Below, piece by piece: positions 21,382-33,908 of a DNA stretch of 64,000 bases. The notes under the pieces are model-generated. The model was not told where the DNA came from. It saw only the letters and a program-made list of their open reading frames with translations, and made no database searches. Within the stretch, counting starts at the first letter, position 1, and each line of letters opens with the position of its first letter. The position numbers and the translations under genes were made by a program. The stretch covers positions 930,001-994,000 of the forward strand of contig JAIXMN010000005.1 of NCBI GenBank assembly GCA_025716815.1, read 5' to 3'. This DNA is from Dichotomocladium elegans (Eukaryota; Mucoromycota; Mucoromycetes; Mucorales; Lichtheimiaceae).

Positions 21382-23345
21382 ATGTTGCAGCAATCTACCA
21401 TGTCCGTTTCTGCCCATACCCCCACTTCTTGTGCAGAAACAAGAGACTCGTCAGAGCTGTTGCAACGTCACGCCACCAGTATGAACTATACCCGAACTCT
21501 TTCCTCGTCATCCAACAGCTCTGCGATTTTGACACCCTCTCGTCGTCACAGAGGAGGAAACGACAACGTGGTTCGCGCCATCAGCCCTGAAGGACGGCGC
21601 TATCTCAAGCCCGTCAATGGCATTCAGACAAAAGGCTTTGCACGCTCAGGTAAGGGGCAACTGCGGACATGATAGATAACGTCGGTACTAAAATAACACA
21701 GCGCAGCGACGAGGTTCTGTCTTGACGCTTGGTCCCATCGAAAGATTGCAACACTTTTATGCTAAACGAGACCTCAATGTCAACAAGTAAGCAAAGCGGG
21801 AGGAGTGGAGTGGCTAAGAGCAGTCAGAGCGGAAAAGTAAACGCAACACACTAGAGGCGGTATCCTCGGCTTCAAGAAGATGAACAGCGGTAACCGCAAC
21901 AGATCCGCAACCCCAGCGGCCACTCCATTTACCCTCGAAGAAGAGGTTAATGATGATGAAGACGAAGACGAAGATATGCTGCCAGAGCCGCCAGCTCCAC
22001 GTCCTAGTTGGACTGATTTGGATGTGGAAACAGACCTTGATGTTCTTTTGAGCCACTCATTCAACGATATTCAGCTGACTCTTACAGCCTGGTCAATGGT
22101 CACCTTATCCTCAGGGCGCTCGGAGTCGGACGCCTCTTCCGACAGCGAAGGCAGCGGGTATCACATTCCTTCCCTCGTGCACTCTGTCACACGCACCATC
22201 GAGTCCGTCCGAAACTACACATTGCACAGGAGTGACCTTCCAGATTCGGCACTCGCCAAATTGCGTCATGCTTCGATCCAGCTTCTGAGTATCATGAGAG
22301 AACTCGAGACTCGCCATCACCACGATGGGGCGGATTGCATGTCCTTCGATGATCTTGCCTGTGAGCGCGACGCTATCCTTCGCTATCTAGAGACTGTTGA
22401 AGAATATGCCTTCAACCCGCCCCATCACATCGGCGCGCCCCCTACCACCTTCACTTCGGAAATCAGAGCGCTAATGCACAAGAACTCAAACACACAGGTG
22501 GCCCCTTCCAGGCCTGCCCTCCCCGATTGGCTAAATCCCGCATGTTACGTCAATGATAGCCTCGGTAATTATCCTCAAATAGTGAACTTGTGTTTTTGTA
22601 TGCCTAATTCCTAGGACAGGCCGCTATTGGGCGCTGTTGATGGACAACCACCAGACTATTCTTGACGGAATAGCTGAGCTTGAGCCCATTCCGGATCCTA
22701 ATGAAGATGAAGAAGCATTCCTGAAATTTCTTGCGTAAATCTCTCCAGATGGTACTCCTTGCAGTTGAAAATATCATCCTAATGAAAATGCGTGTATGCA
22801 TATTTGTTCCTCTAGGGACGGTCGTATTCTGTGTAACGCATACAACAACATTGTGAACCGCTCACGTCGACCTTTTGGCTTCATTAACAAGATTCATCAA
22901 GAGACAGGACGCACCTTCCGTGCTACGGAAAACCTCCGGTTCTTCTCAACGTAAGTAATTGGGTTAGGTTTGGCACATGTAAGGTAGGTACGCTGACATG
23001 ATTGGGGGGCATCAACAGGGCATGCAAGTTCCGCTTCGACTTGTCGTTTCAGCCTTTTGAACCATCCGAGATAGCTCGCAAGACCGATCGCGGACTCATC
23101 ATGGTACGTATGATGGCGGGAGACCCGTCCAATGGCAGTGTTGCTAAGTGAATGAAACACTCTATCGACAGCTTAAATCGGTCGTTGTGGCATTTTGCGA
23201 GTGCGTAATTATCGAGTTTCGCGAGTCCGTTGAACAGACGATCAAAAAAAAGCCCTGCGGTGGCATAGACTCTCAGCAGAAGCCGATGTCTAAGCTTGTT
23301 GAGAACAATTACTTTGCATCTCTTGTGGAGTACAAATTCCCTTAA
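21382..23345 (+). CDS. calponin-homology-like domain protein
   Basis: The start ATG at 21382 (MLQQSTMSVSAHTP) follows a TATA box. Exon 1 ends at a GTAAGG near 21651. A short exon (AQRRGSVLTLGPIERLQHFY) and a third from about 21854 (GGILGFKKMNSGN) join in frame to the long exon ending near 22565, followed by four smaller 3' exons to the TAA at 23343. The N-terminal half is Ser/Asp/Glu-rich and probably disordered. The 3' exons encode FLADGRILCNAYNNIV, FGFINKIH, RATENLRFFSTACK and LIMLKSVVVAFCE, the DG.xLC, internal helix and final helix pattern of a calponin-homology fold. CH domains usually bind actin or signalling partners; no specific role can be given. Confidence 0.75.
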
Positions 23346-23744
23346 CGTTCGGTTTTTTTCTTTATTACTATGTTTTAACTTTCCACACATTTATGAACCC
23401 CTTTCTTCATTATATCTCATTTCACAATCATCCTCTTTAACCCCTCGTTCCTGATACCATACCCCCAAAAAAGGACAAAAGCACCAAAATCCTTCCATTT
23501 CATTTTTATAGGCCCCCTTCGAATATTCCTCCCCTTGTCTATTTACCATATGAATATCTTCCTTAATAACAAAAAGTCTGTAGAAAATCTATAAGTGGGC
23601 CTGAGTGTTTGAGCACAAATTGCTGTTTTGCCATGGCTCCGGTCGATCGGACGCAGCCGGTCGACCGCAGCAAATAAGAAACACTTCACTAGCACAAAGG
23701 GGAAAATCCACAATCATTCCCTCTCTTTTACACAAAGTAGAAAA
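23346..23744. promoter_or_regulatory. spacer between CH-like gene and MDP1-like gene
   Basis: This holds the 3' flank of the CH-like gene and the promoter/leader of the phosphatase gene, both on the plus strand. An upstream ATG at 23632 opens a 14-codon frame ending in TAA, so it may be an upstream open reading frame in the phosphatase leader. Confidence 0.35.
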
Positions 23745-24616
23745 ATGACCATAGTAAAGGATATCTCGACGCTCCCTACCCGATTGCCAAAGATGATTGC
23801 GTTTGATCTTGATTACACTGTTTGGGAGGAATGGTAAGCTGAGTCCAGCATTGTTAACCCCTGAAGTTTGATTCTTTTGACATGGATTTCAGGATTGACT
23901 GCACTTCAGGTACCTAGTGGGAATGGATCTTTTGATGTGTCTTTGACACCTATCACCGTACAGGTCCCCCATTCGCTTATGATCATGAGCGCAATGTTAT
24001 TCTTGACAGGTTTGCCGTTTTGACGAGTTACTCTTATAACCGTTGTTGCTGCTGCTGTTGTTGCTGCTACTACTGCTACTTACTTTTTTTTTATATATGA
24101 AACAAAAAAAGACATGGCTACGAAATTGTACTTTTCAAGGAAATAACAGCTGTCTTTAGCTTTATCATCAACTCCATGCCCGGTACCAAAATAGCCATTG
24201 CTTCACGATCGACAACACCAGACTGGTAGCGATAAACATACCTTGCGTGTGCGTGCGTGCGTGCGAGGAGATGACTCATCATGATCGGTTTTATTTTGTC
24301 TCAAAGGTGCTACACAGCTCTGAGGATGCTACGGATCCCACAAGTCGGGAAAACCATCCATGGTTGCGTGGATTACTTTGAAATCTACCCGACGAGCAAG
24401 ATCACACATTTCAAGGCCCTCTCAAAAAAATCAGGCATAGACTGTGGAGAAATGGTATTTTTCGACGATGAATGGCGGAACAGCGAGGTCCGGACACTGG
24501 GCGTCCATTTTCACCGGGTGGACACTAAGAAGGGCGTCACCATGGATGTGCTTATGGGTGCCCTCCGTGAATACGACCGTAATTCCAAGTACATTCAAAC
24601 AAAACTACAGTTTTGA
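23745..24616 (+). CDS. magnesium-dependent phosphatase 1-like HAD phosphatase
   Basis: A HAD-superfamily phosphatase of the MDP1 family. Exon 1 (ATG 23745 to 23833) carries the nucleophile motif AFDLDYTVW (DxDxT). Small exons encode IDCTSG and PPFAYDHERNVILD. The next exon (from about 24114) gives HGYEIVLFKEITAVF and KIAIASRSTTPDW. The last exon carries YFEIYPTSKITHF and the acidic motif MVFFDDEWRN, then ends NSKYIQTKLQF. All exons join in frame with GT-AG introns. The intron near 24005-24113 contains a TGC/TGT/TAC triplet-rich microsatellite. Family members are small soluble Mg-dependent phosphatases acting on protein phosphotyrosine or glycated substrates; the substrate here is not known. 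Confidence 0.85.
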
Positions 24617-24790
24617 GAAGCCAATCAATCGACCCTACTCTTTCATATCACATAGAAAATTCTGATTACGGGTCATGGCCCCATCTGAGTAAATCTCCCT
24701 AGAGGAAGCATAATCCCCATGCAAAAAGTCCGACCACACTTTTTTTTTTCCTGCTCGAGAAATTCTCCCTCCAAGAATAACCTTACTGCA

Positions 24791-27408
24791 ATGTCCGCGT
24801 TTGAAGCCTTTGTCACGGTACATCAGTACCAATTGGCAGCCATACCTCAGGATTTATGGCTGGTTTGTATCATACGGTAATAGGAACCCAAGTCAGCGTT
24901 AATTAAGCCGGTAATAGCCCTTGTTTATGAAGCTTGGCGAAGACTACCTCGATGCAGGCAAGTCGTTTATTTAACCTTGATCCCACGCACAAGTCGCATT
25001 GACAGAATTCAAGGTAACTACGTCGAGTTGCATTACGGCGATCCACTGGAAGGTTATTCTCTTCACCTCAAGGCGGATCAGTCTATGGCGAAGAATAGGT
25101 AATCATAAAGCCAAAAAAAAAGTGAAGGCTGCATGTGCGAGTAACATTTTATGCAAAGCGAGATTTTCCTTGTGGACCATGCTTGGACGACCACGCCAGA
25201 GACGGCTCGAAAGGAACTTCTAGGAAACCCAAAACTCCTGGAACGGTTGGAGGGGATGATGGATATTGAGAAAGACGACGAGCCCGAGTTAAGCGATGCG
25301 GAAGAAGAGGAGATAGAACATGATGATGACGCAATTCAAACTGTGGCCGAGCAGGCTGACGTCTCCCTCGACGAGGCCAAGAAGGCGCTTGAGGAGGAGA
25401 AGTATGAGGTGGTTAATGCGATTATGGTAAGCCAATAATGCATGGAGCAAGGCAGTATTGCTTGCCTGTACTTATTTATACTAGCGCTTGACGTTTAGCG
25501 AAGACTTTAAGAAAGAGTCGGATAGACTTCAGGAACAGGTGATGGGCCAATTAATCGGTGAGTACACCGATCTGGGCATGTGGAAGGTCTATTAACGCGA
25601 GTTCAATCTATCAGCGAGCGGGAAGGCTCAAGAAAAGGAAGACAAGGTCAAGAAGGAAAAGGAAGAGCGGCTGAAGAAGCGTCATGAGGCATGGATGAAT
25701 GATCGGGTGAACAGCGTGTGCAGACACATGTGGTCCTACCTGCAGACCTATTCGTACTCGATTCTCCAGCAGGACGGTCAACCGACGACACAGACGGCGT
25801 GGTACATGAACGATGAAGTGGGATCTGCTTTGGCTCATGCGTCGGATCCGAACATGGTCTGCATCCCCTTTATTTTCTCGCGCGGCGCGAGTGGCATGAT
25901 CCCCTACAGTGTCATGTTCCCCATCAAAGATATCAACGCAGGCGAGATTCTGACTTGCGATCTTGTACCCAAGAAGCTAGAGCGTCCGCTCGATCGGGCA
26001 GCGTATCTGCTGGCCTTTGAAAGTCGGACCGTGCGGGAAGAGCGCCGTGTACATGATGAGGAGCTCATAGAAGCGTACAAGGTAAAGCCGTAAGTTGCAG
26101 GATGGTCCCAGCACTTTGATTGACGAAGGCAAAATTTAGAAATTCCAAGCTCAGTTGGAGCAGAAGCATTTTATTCCGGACGTGCAGACTGCTCAACCTT
26201 CCGAACAAGCATCTGCTGACGGAGTAGTGCATGTCTACAGCACTACTCAGTACGTCCGGGATCACTTGAAACTCGCTGGTGCAAAGTTTACCGGGTCTCC
26301 AGACTCTGCTGATTTGCTCTGGTATAGCCAAGACTTTGAAGAATGGGATAAGCTCAAGCCGGGACAGACAATCAATCAATATCGATACGAGAGCTGCCTG
26401 ACTCAGAAACAGCATCTTGCCGATCTCATCCAGTAGGTTTTTCATTGTCAAGAACTGTCGTATAATTCTAACCAATGTTCCACCCCAGAGATACGTGGGG
26501 TTCCCCGTCGTGGATGCCGAATACGTATAATTTGACCACCCAGCTAGCTGAATTTGTCGGTAACTACTTGGCTAATAGCAAGTCATCAGAACCCAACTTG
26601 TGGATTACCAAACCATGGAATTTTGCGCGTGGCATTGAGATCGATGTGGACGATGATTTGGCCTATCTGATCCGTCAGCACGACTCACCTACTCCAAAGA
26701 TCGTTCAGCAATACATTACAAAGCCATCACTTTATAATCACAAGAAGTATGATCTGCGATACATTGTTCTTGTCAGACCAGGCGGTACTGTCTGCATCTA
26801 CAAAATGTTTTGGGTGCGACTGGCTAACAAGCGGTTCAACTTAAGTAAGTTATTAGTCTTAAGGGTCGGGCGGGGGGGGAGGAGTCTATGTTGAGTACAA
26901 GAAAGGTAGCTGATAGGATGGTGCATTTGTTTAGAGGACTTGAAGGACTATGAATGCCAGTTTACTGTCATGAACTATTCCAAGTTCCCGATGACTCAGC
27001 TAGACTATAAGAGTTTTATTCACAACTTTGAGAAGCAACATCAGACTCAATGGGATCCCATTCAAAAGGAGGTGGACCACGCGATAAGATGTAAGTAAGC
27101 AAGAGGGGAAAGAGGACCTTTTTTAACGATAGAATATGTTTGTAGCCGTGTTTGACGCTGCCTTGTCGAGACACCAACCTGTTGGGTTAATGGAGGATGG
27201 ATCGCCTGCGTATACGTCCTTTGGCATGTACGGAGTGGATGTTATGCTGACGGAAAACAATAAGCCAGTTGTACTCGAAGTGAATTTTTCACCTGACTGC
27301 ACGCGTGCATGTCAGTTTGACCCTGAATTCATCAACAACGTATTCCGTGTTGCCGAGCCTCGCTTTGGTGAGGTCGAAAGAGGACTGGAGTCTTTCCGTG
27401 TACTATAA
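24791..27408 (+). CDS. TTLL12-like tubulin-tyrosine-ligase family protein with inserted UBA
   Basis: Exons join from ATG 24791 (MSAFEAFVTVHQYQLAAIP) through LFMKLGEDYLDAGNYVEL and SEIFLVDHAWT, both typical of the TTLL12 N-terminal region. Where other TTLL12 proteins have a short linker, this one has an acidic stretch and a helical segment, QTVAEQADVSLDEAKKALEE followed by NAIM, that closely resembles the UBA of NAC-alpha/HYPK. A charged coiled coil follows, then VCRHMWSYLQTYSYSI and WYMNDEVGSALAHA (SET-like part). The TTL ATP-grasp domain shows WITKPWNFARG, DLRYIVLV, DYECQFTVMNY and LEVNFSPDCTRAC. TTLL12 orthologs modify or bind tubulin and histones and may lack ligase activity. The second intron starts with GC (24958). 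The protein is about 690 residues. Confidence 0.85.
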
Positions 27409-27904
27409 TCAAAAAAGAGAGTTGGACAACTAGACATAGAGAAAATAGCCTTGTAAAGTTATAAACATGAGTAGCGCTTATTCATAATAGACTGAACTAA
27501 AACGCAGCGTACACACAGATACTATTTTCCACAATGGAATATTGCTCATCAGTGCGAGTACACGGGAACTCAAGTTATCCTTTCATGGTAACATCATGGT
27601 TGTGTTTTGTACAATGTGAAAACGTTGCGCGCTGAACTTGCACAGCAGAGTGATTTTTGGGAACGCGGCTCCCGTGCCCTGGGAGTCTACGGTATAAAAA
27701 GCTTCTTGAATAGCACACAATCGTGTGCACTAGCCAAGATTGACTGCGCTAGCATGGTCTAACACGTTTTAAGCAAGAGAAAGAAAGGGCTGTATCTGGC
27801 CATGGGAGGAGAAATGGACCTTTTTCTCCATTTGTATACAGTATAAATATGAACCGATGCTCGGGAGGTACACGTACAAAGTATATCAGGCTCCCCACCC
27901 CTCA
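27409..27904. promoter_or_regulatory. promoter region of GH31 gene A
   Basis: No coding frame is supported. It contains the TATA box at 27842-27849. GGAG-rich and CATGG-containing stretches lie upstream but I cannot assign a factor. Confidence 0.4.
27842..27849 (+). promoter_or_regulatory. TATA box of GH31 gene A
   Basis: TATAAATA lies 56 bp before the ATG at 27905. Confidence 0.6.
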
Positions 27905-30900
27905 ATGAGATCTATTACCAGACTTATTCTCCTCGGAGGATACTTATTTTTGTCACCAGTCGTCTTTGCTCTGGAGGATACAACCTATAGTAATGTATTG
28001 AATAAGTCAGTTTTACTATTTTCCTTTTTGTTGAAAAGAAATGATTTGGCTATTATAAAGGTGTGTCAAGCACTGCACCAGGTTATCAGGCAATCGGTCC
28101 TGCGACAAAGACCCGAACTGGCTTCACCGTGCCGTTGAAGCTCAAGCATGAACGTGCCCAGGAAGGACTTGATTTGTACGGCAGAACCATTCGCGATCTT
28201 GTCTTTAGTGTCGCTTATGAGACATCTGAGCGTTTACATGTTAAGGTATCTCTCAGATATCGCCGAGCACATATTGCCCACCCCCACCCTTATTTACACA
28301 GCAGCATCTACCTTTTCAGATTGCCGATAAGCATCAGAATCAGGTCCCCGTTCCTGACTCACGCCTGGGGATGCCAAGGCCCATCTTGACGCACCAGCCG
28401 AAGCAACGAAATTACAGAATTTACTATACGGAAGATACCTTTGGTTTCAAAGTCGTCCGTGAAAAGGACGACGCCGTCATCTTTGACACAACGAGCTATC
28501 CGCTTGTTTTCGAGGACCAATATCTTGAAATCTCCACATCAGTCCCGGCCAGCACTAATCTCTATGGATTTGGTGAAACCACGCTTCCTACCTTCCGAAG
28601 AGACACTGTTAAGGTAAGTCGCAATCCAACTTGATCCGATACGTATGGTATCACACACACCTCCTCGCTCACTCTGCCATCATTCATGTAGAATGTCACT
28701 GCAATCTACGCCCGCGATGCCGCTTGCCCGCAAGTAGAAAGCAACTAACCAGACCTTGCGCTTTTCACCCATCCACACATACACACACTTTCTCTCTCTT
28801 TCTCTCTCTCTTTCAATTCTAATATCTGCTTTCTTAACATAGATTCTACGAAAATGTGTATGGAGCCCACCCTTTCTACATGGAAATCCGAGACGGCAAA
28901 GCGCATGGGGCATTATTGCTCAATGTGCATGGCCAGGATGTGATCACAACCGAGGGGCGCATCACCTGGAAAATAATCGGAGGTGTCCTCGACTTTTATT
29001 TTTTCCTGCCAGATGATAATAAGCCCAACTCAGTCCTTCGATCCTACACTGATTTGATTGGCAAGCCTACCATGATCTGTACGTACTGTACCAAAGAGAC
29101 AAGAGCGATGTTATTATTATCATTCCCCTATTTTCCAACTCATTTCTTTGGTCACTGTTATTTAGCCCATTGGATGCTTGGCTTCAACCAATGTCGCTGG
29201 GGATACAAAAACATTCAGGAAGTCGAGGATATTGTCCAAAGCTTTAAAGACCATAAAATTCCATGCAAGTATCTTTTTTTTTTGGTGGTCCCGGCTAATG
29301 CGTGAATGCCTTTTTTCCTTATTATAGTGGAAACTGTATGGATTGACATTGGTAAAATGAAAAAGAGAAGGACAGTGCGCGGAAACATATGCTTCACACC
29401 TTCATTTTGATATCAACGCCTGTGGAACTTCTTCATAGACTACATGGACACGTACCGTGATTTTACGCTCGATCCTGTTAACTTTCCTGAAGACAGAGTC
29501 TTAGCACTTAACAAACGTCTTCATGATAACAAACAGCGCATGGTTGTCATGGTAGATGTTGCCAAGGTGTACGCCAGTGATTATCCGCCCTTTGTCCGTG
29601 GTGAGGAAATGAATGTCTGGCTGAGAAACCCGGATGATTCATATTACGTCGGTCAAGTCTGGCCAGGTTATTCAGGCAAGTTCAAATTAAACACACACAC
29701 ACACACAGATATATATATATATATAGGATGGCGGTATATATGCTGATGATACAAACGGGGATTAACGCTCGACTCATTTTGCAGTGTATCCCGACTGGTT
29801 CCATCCAAATGCAAGCGCCTACTGGGTCCATGAGATTGATGCCTGGATGTCTCGCCTCGACTTGGATGGACTCTGGGTGGACATGAATGAACCTGCCACG
29901 TTTTGCCTCGGTTCATGTGGTACTGGCCTCAAGGACGTGACCCCCGAAAGCTATGAACCCTGGACCTTGCCCCAAGCGCGCCAAGAAGAGCTGGCGATCC
30001 AGCAGCAGGCTGCTCTCGAGGCCATGGCAAAGAAGATCGAGGACGATAACCGCAACCTGTTGTATCCCAAGTACGCTATTCATTATGGCTACGGAAATCT
30101 GTCTGTGAAAACAGCTGCCACTATTGCAAAACATCACGGCGGGATCTACCATTATGATGTACGTCTAATTTATGGTATAGCGGTTGGCGTTATATAATCT
30201 GGATGTTTGATCTCTGCACTTACTCTAGGTGCATTCTCTGTATGGCCACAGTGAATGTGTGAATACAAACGAAGCTATGGTCAAGCGCAACAATACTGAG
30301 CGTCCCTTCTTGCTAACCCGGTCATCATTCGTTGGGTATGTATTTAAAAAAAAAAAGTAAACCCATGAATATCGGATTCTCTTATCGAAACATGCGTGGA
30401 AAATGTAAACTGTACGTAGTTCTGGCCAATACGCAGGTCATTGGACGGGTGACAATAGCGCTACATGGGATTACTTGAGCAGCTCGATCGCGGAAATCTT
30501 TAACTCGCAAATGTTTGGCATGACTTTCTCCGGCTCTGATATTTGCGGCTTCTATAACAACGCGACTGAGCAACTCTGCACACGATGGCAGGAACTAGGG
30601 TCATTCTATCCTTTTGCAAGGAACCATAATGGTAAATATATATATGCGATATACGACATGATAAAATGCTGTCGATAAGATCTGAATTGTTTAACGCTCA
30701 TATGCAACAGCTAAGGGCTATATATCTCAAGCACCGTATGTATGGAACTCGACGGCTGAGGCGACCCGGATCGCTCTCAGCATTCGATACGCGCTCCTCC
30801 CATACTATTATACCCTATTCGACGAATCCCACCGCATGGGTACTGGTGTCTGGCGCCCGTTGATATTCGAGTACCCTTCCATCAATGCATTCGCGGACAA

Positions 30901-31495
30901 TCACCGCCAGATTCTTGTTGGTACTGACATTTTAGTTTCACCTGTTCTTAAGGAGAACGCGACGACGGTCGAAGATGCCCAGTTTCCACCAGGCCTCTGG
31001 TATTCCTGGTACACGTCCGACGTCGTCGTCCATGGCCCTCAGACGAGAGGAGTAACCCTAGACGCCCCCCTGACGCATATTCCCGTGCATGTGCGCGGCG
31101 GTTCGATCGTTCCCATCAAAAGGGATCCTCGTCTCTTGGTCGATGATACTTATGCATCTCCTTACGCTCTCCTCGTTGCCCTGGACAGCGAAGGCTCGGC
31201 GGCCGGCCGCCTCTACATTGATGATGGCCATTCCATCAACCAGCCCGCAGTCTCCAATATCACCTTTACCTTTGAGCACAACGTGCTCAGAGCCAATGGC
31301 CAGTTTGAATATGCAAGAGCAGAGGCTCTCGAGACAATCAAAATCATCGGCACCAACGCCGCAAGCAGATACACCGAGGCCGTTTACCGTAACAAAATCA
31401 TGAATATCATCAAAACCAAGGAACACAATGTGGCTGTGCTTGAGAATGCCGGTATCGACCTTACCGTGGGTCCTTTCAGCGTCCGATTTCAGTAA
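27905..31495 (+). CDS. secreted GH31 alpha-glucosidase, paralog A (intron-rich)
   Basis: The start ATG opens a signal peptide (MRSITRLILLGGYLFLSPVVFA). About twelve exons join in frame to the TAA at 31493. The GH31 core is intact: nucleophile Asp in GLWVDMNEPATFC, acid/base Asp in HWTGDNSATWD, plus RWGYKNIQEVE, GQVWPGYS and GTGVWRPLIFEYP. The enzyme cleaves terminal alpha-glucose from maltose- or starch-type substrates outside the cell. It lies 2.4 kb upstream of paralog B in the same orientation and has matching sequence throughout. Three introns begin with GC rather than GT (donors at 28730, 29265 and 29676); no GT alternative keeps the frame. One intron (29676 on) holds (CA)n(TA)n. No deleterious stop was found, so it appears functional. 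Confidence 0.9.
29690..29725. repeat. CA/TA microsatellite in a GH31 A intron
   Basis: (AC)9 followed directly by an AT dinucleotide run, just downstream of a GC donor. Confidence 0.85.
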
Positions 31496-33908
31496 ACAGT
31501 ATATATATACATATATAGGCCTCTTTACTCTGCGTCTATGCGCATACTGTACATACATTGAGCTACAGCAATGACCCAAGTGTTCGTATGCATAAATGGC
31601 ACGTTAGGCTATATTTGTATTATCCAGCGTCCCACATTTATATAGACATATTTCACAGCCTCGTGAGCCTCATCTTCTTGCACGATGGTCGCCACGACAA
31701 GAAAGATGGGCAGAATGTACTGTATATAGAAACCAACGATATAGAATTCCTCCGTCCCTTTTTTTGTTCTCCTCTGATCAGCTTGACTGCCACCCACCCA
31801 GTTGCAGTTGAAAAGCAGTCCCGTCCTGAAGCCGAACTCGAACCCGGAACCCTCCAAAGATGGGTAACCAGCTAATTGATTACAAGTCCCTTGCTTGCTG
31901 TCAGGGCAGTCCATCCAAAACCTTCTGCCCTGAGCAGGGCGTCATTGTCACACATCGTTATCCGCGGCAAGCTAACCATTGGATTGCTGTGTTATTACGC
32001 AGTGGGGGAGGGAAAGGCGTGGACCTTGGGTTTGCTTTTAAGAGTAATCTCCCATGCGTTGCATATTATTTTCCCGCTCTCTCCCCGCAAATGAAAAAAA
32101 GGTATGGGAGTAACACGCATATGCGATTGAAAGACCGCAATTCTGTTTGGGCGCATAGAAAACAGACGAATAGTAGTGCGCTCTACCGCTGAAAATCAAT
32201 CTAAAGAACACCATCCATCCTCCACTCTCATTGCAAGAAAAGAAAAGGAAGGGTGCGGGCCTATCGAAAAGTTTCAACATGATTTGAAAAAAGTCGCAGT
32301 GAAACGCTGACAGGAATTACGGGATGGAAAAAAAAGAACGGTTTAAAACGGTACCTTTACATAGTGCTACACGAAGGATGGTTCCTGTCTCTTTATTCAT
32401 GCTGCGCGAGGAATTTCGTCTTTCGAGGCTTATGTGTCCATGAAGTAGTGTATAGAGATGTCATACAGGTCGACTGTCATACACAGCACACGTTGCTTAT
32501 ATTCTGTTTGTGTGTGTGTGTGTGGGGGGGAACCATGGTACCATGAGACCAACTGATGGTGACCGTTGCTGTAGATAAAAAATCTAAATGGGGTTGGGGA
32601 TTGATGGTGCTAAACATTCGTGCCACAGATCATGCAACTCGGGGCAAGAAAAAAAACAGCGGATTGCTTTCACCTTATAAAAACGAGGCCTATGACTCAT
32701 GGTCATCTTTCGCATTGTCTGGGAGGGGAAGGGAGACGGAGAGAATACAGTCCCTTTCAGCTACGGAATGAAATTTGCCTTGGGGCGTAAGCAAAAATAA
32801 AAGCTTTTGCGTCATTCCATGCAGAGTGGTCTTCTTGGGTCGCTATTCTCCGCACTGTGCTTGTGCTACTGATGCACATATGCAGAATTTAGCTGCAAAG
32901 TGAATGCTTCGGGCGGATGCTTACTAAACATCACAGTACATATTTTCCGTCCCATCCCATAGATGCTAGTGCTACGTTGAGTTGATGAAAGGACAGAATG
33001 TACGTAGCCCTGTATGTTCTCTGTAGCGAGGAATCAGACAGGGGTTATTCCATTGAGTTTTCCGGAAGAAAGCATGGTAGAGCTAACGTGCATGTACCCG
33101 CTTTCTACGCCACTCTCGCTCTCCCTCAACCCACTGAGCTTGGTGATGGTCCGCAGAGCATTGGCGAAAAAGAAAAAAAGGCCATAACGTTAACAACTTT
33201 GCCCCTCTCCTCCCCATCTCTGCGGTTTCTTTAGTCGATAAAAATGGTTAAAGCGGTCTATAGTCAACTGCAAGTACAACATTAATTGATGTCACAGAAC
33301 TTTAGAGAAGTGAGATATATGTGCAAGAACGAGATATTTTATCGTCCTGCATTGGCCTGGTGCTTTTCCTAACACGATGCAAGGTATATGCACACAAGAA
33401 AACCAAGGCCTGAATCATCCCTCAGACTGCGCGTTAAGCTGATGTTAGCAGGGTCTACTATACAAAATTGATGCGATATGGTTGATCTCGAATCATAACG
33501 AGAGCTGACAATAGGGTTTAGTAACGCGTTTCTCTCACGCGTTGGATAAACCCCGGGAATCGTATGACGGTACACAGGAGGATAACGCTGTCTCCAAAGA
33601 GAGAGAGAGAGAGAGCTCATTACCTAGAATGACGGTAACGGGAAGGGACGGATTGTATTATTGACAGTCCGATGAAGCATATTCTGCAAAAAAAAAAAAA
33701 AAAGATGGCGGCAACCGTACGGGTCCCGGAAGCAGGTGTATATGTGTGTGTGTGTGTATGTGTGTAAAGTAACTGTCATGGAAAGAGGGTTGAGCTTGTA
33801 TCGTTTCCCATGTGCTGGAGCCCAATCCATATATAAAAGGGATGGACATGCAATGCTAATCTAGAAAATCCAACCTAACTAAAGGGCCCAAAGGATATAA
33901 ATTATATC
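31496..33908. other. spacer between tandem GH31 genes
   Basis: No gene is supported in 2.4 kb. Frames are short and interrupted. It contains the 3' flank of paralog A, a GT run near 32509-32522, a GA run near 33599-33614, an A homopolymer near 33689-33703, a GT run near 33743-33756, and the promoter of paralog B. A GTTCGAG-like stretch (minus strand near 31815) does not fold as tRNA. Confidence 0.45.
33832..33839 (+). promoter_or_regulatory. TATA box of GH31 gene B
   Basis: TATAAAAG lies 70 bp upstream of the ATG at 33909, spaced much like that of paralog A. Confidence 0.6.

Noticed and set aside
31750..31900. tRNA-like GGGTTCGAG box on the minus strand
   Set aside because: The T-arm stem does not pair and no acceptor stem or D-arm fits.
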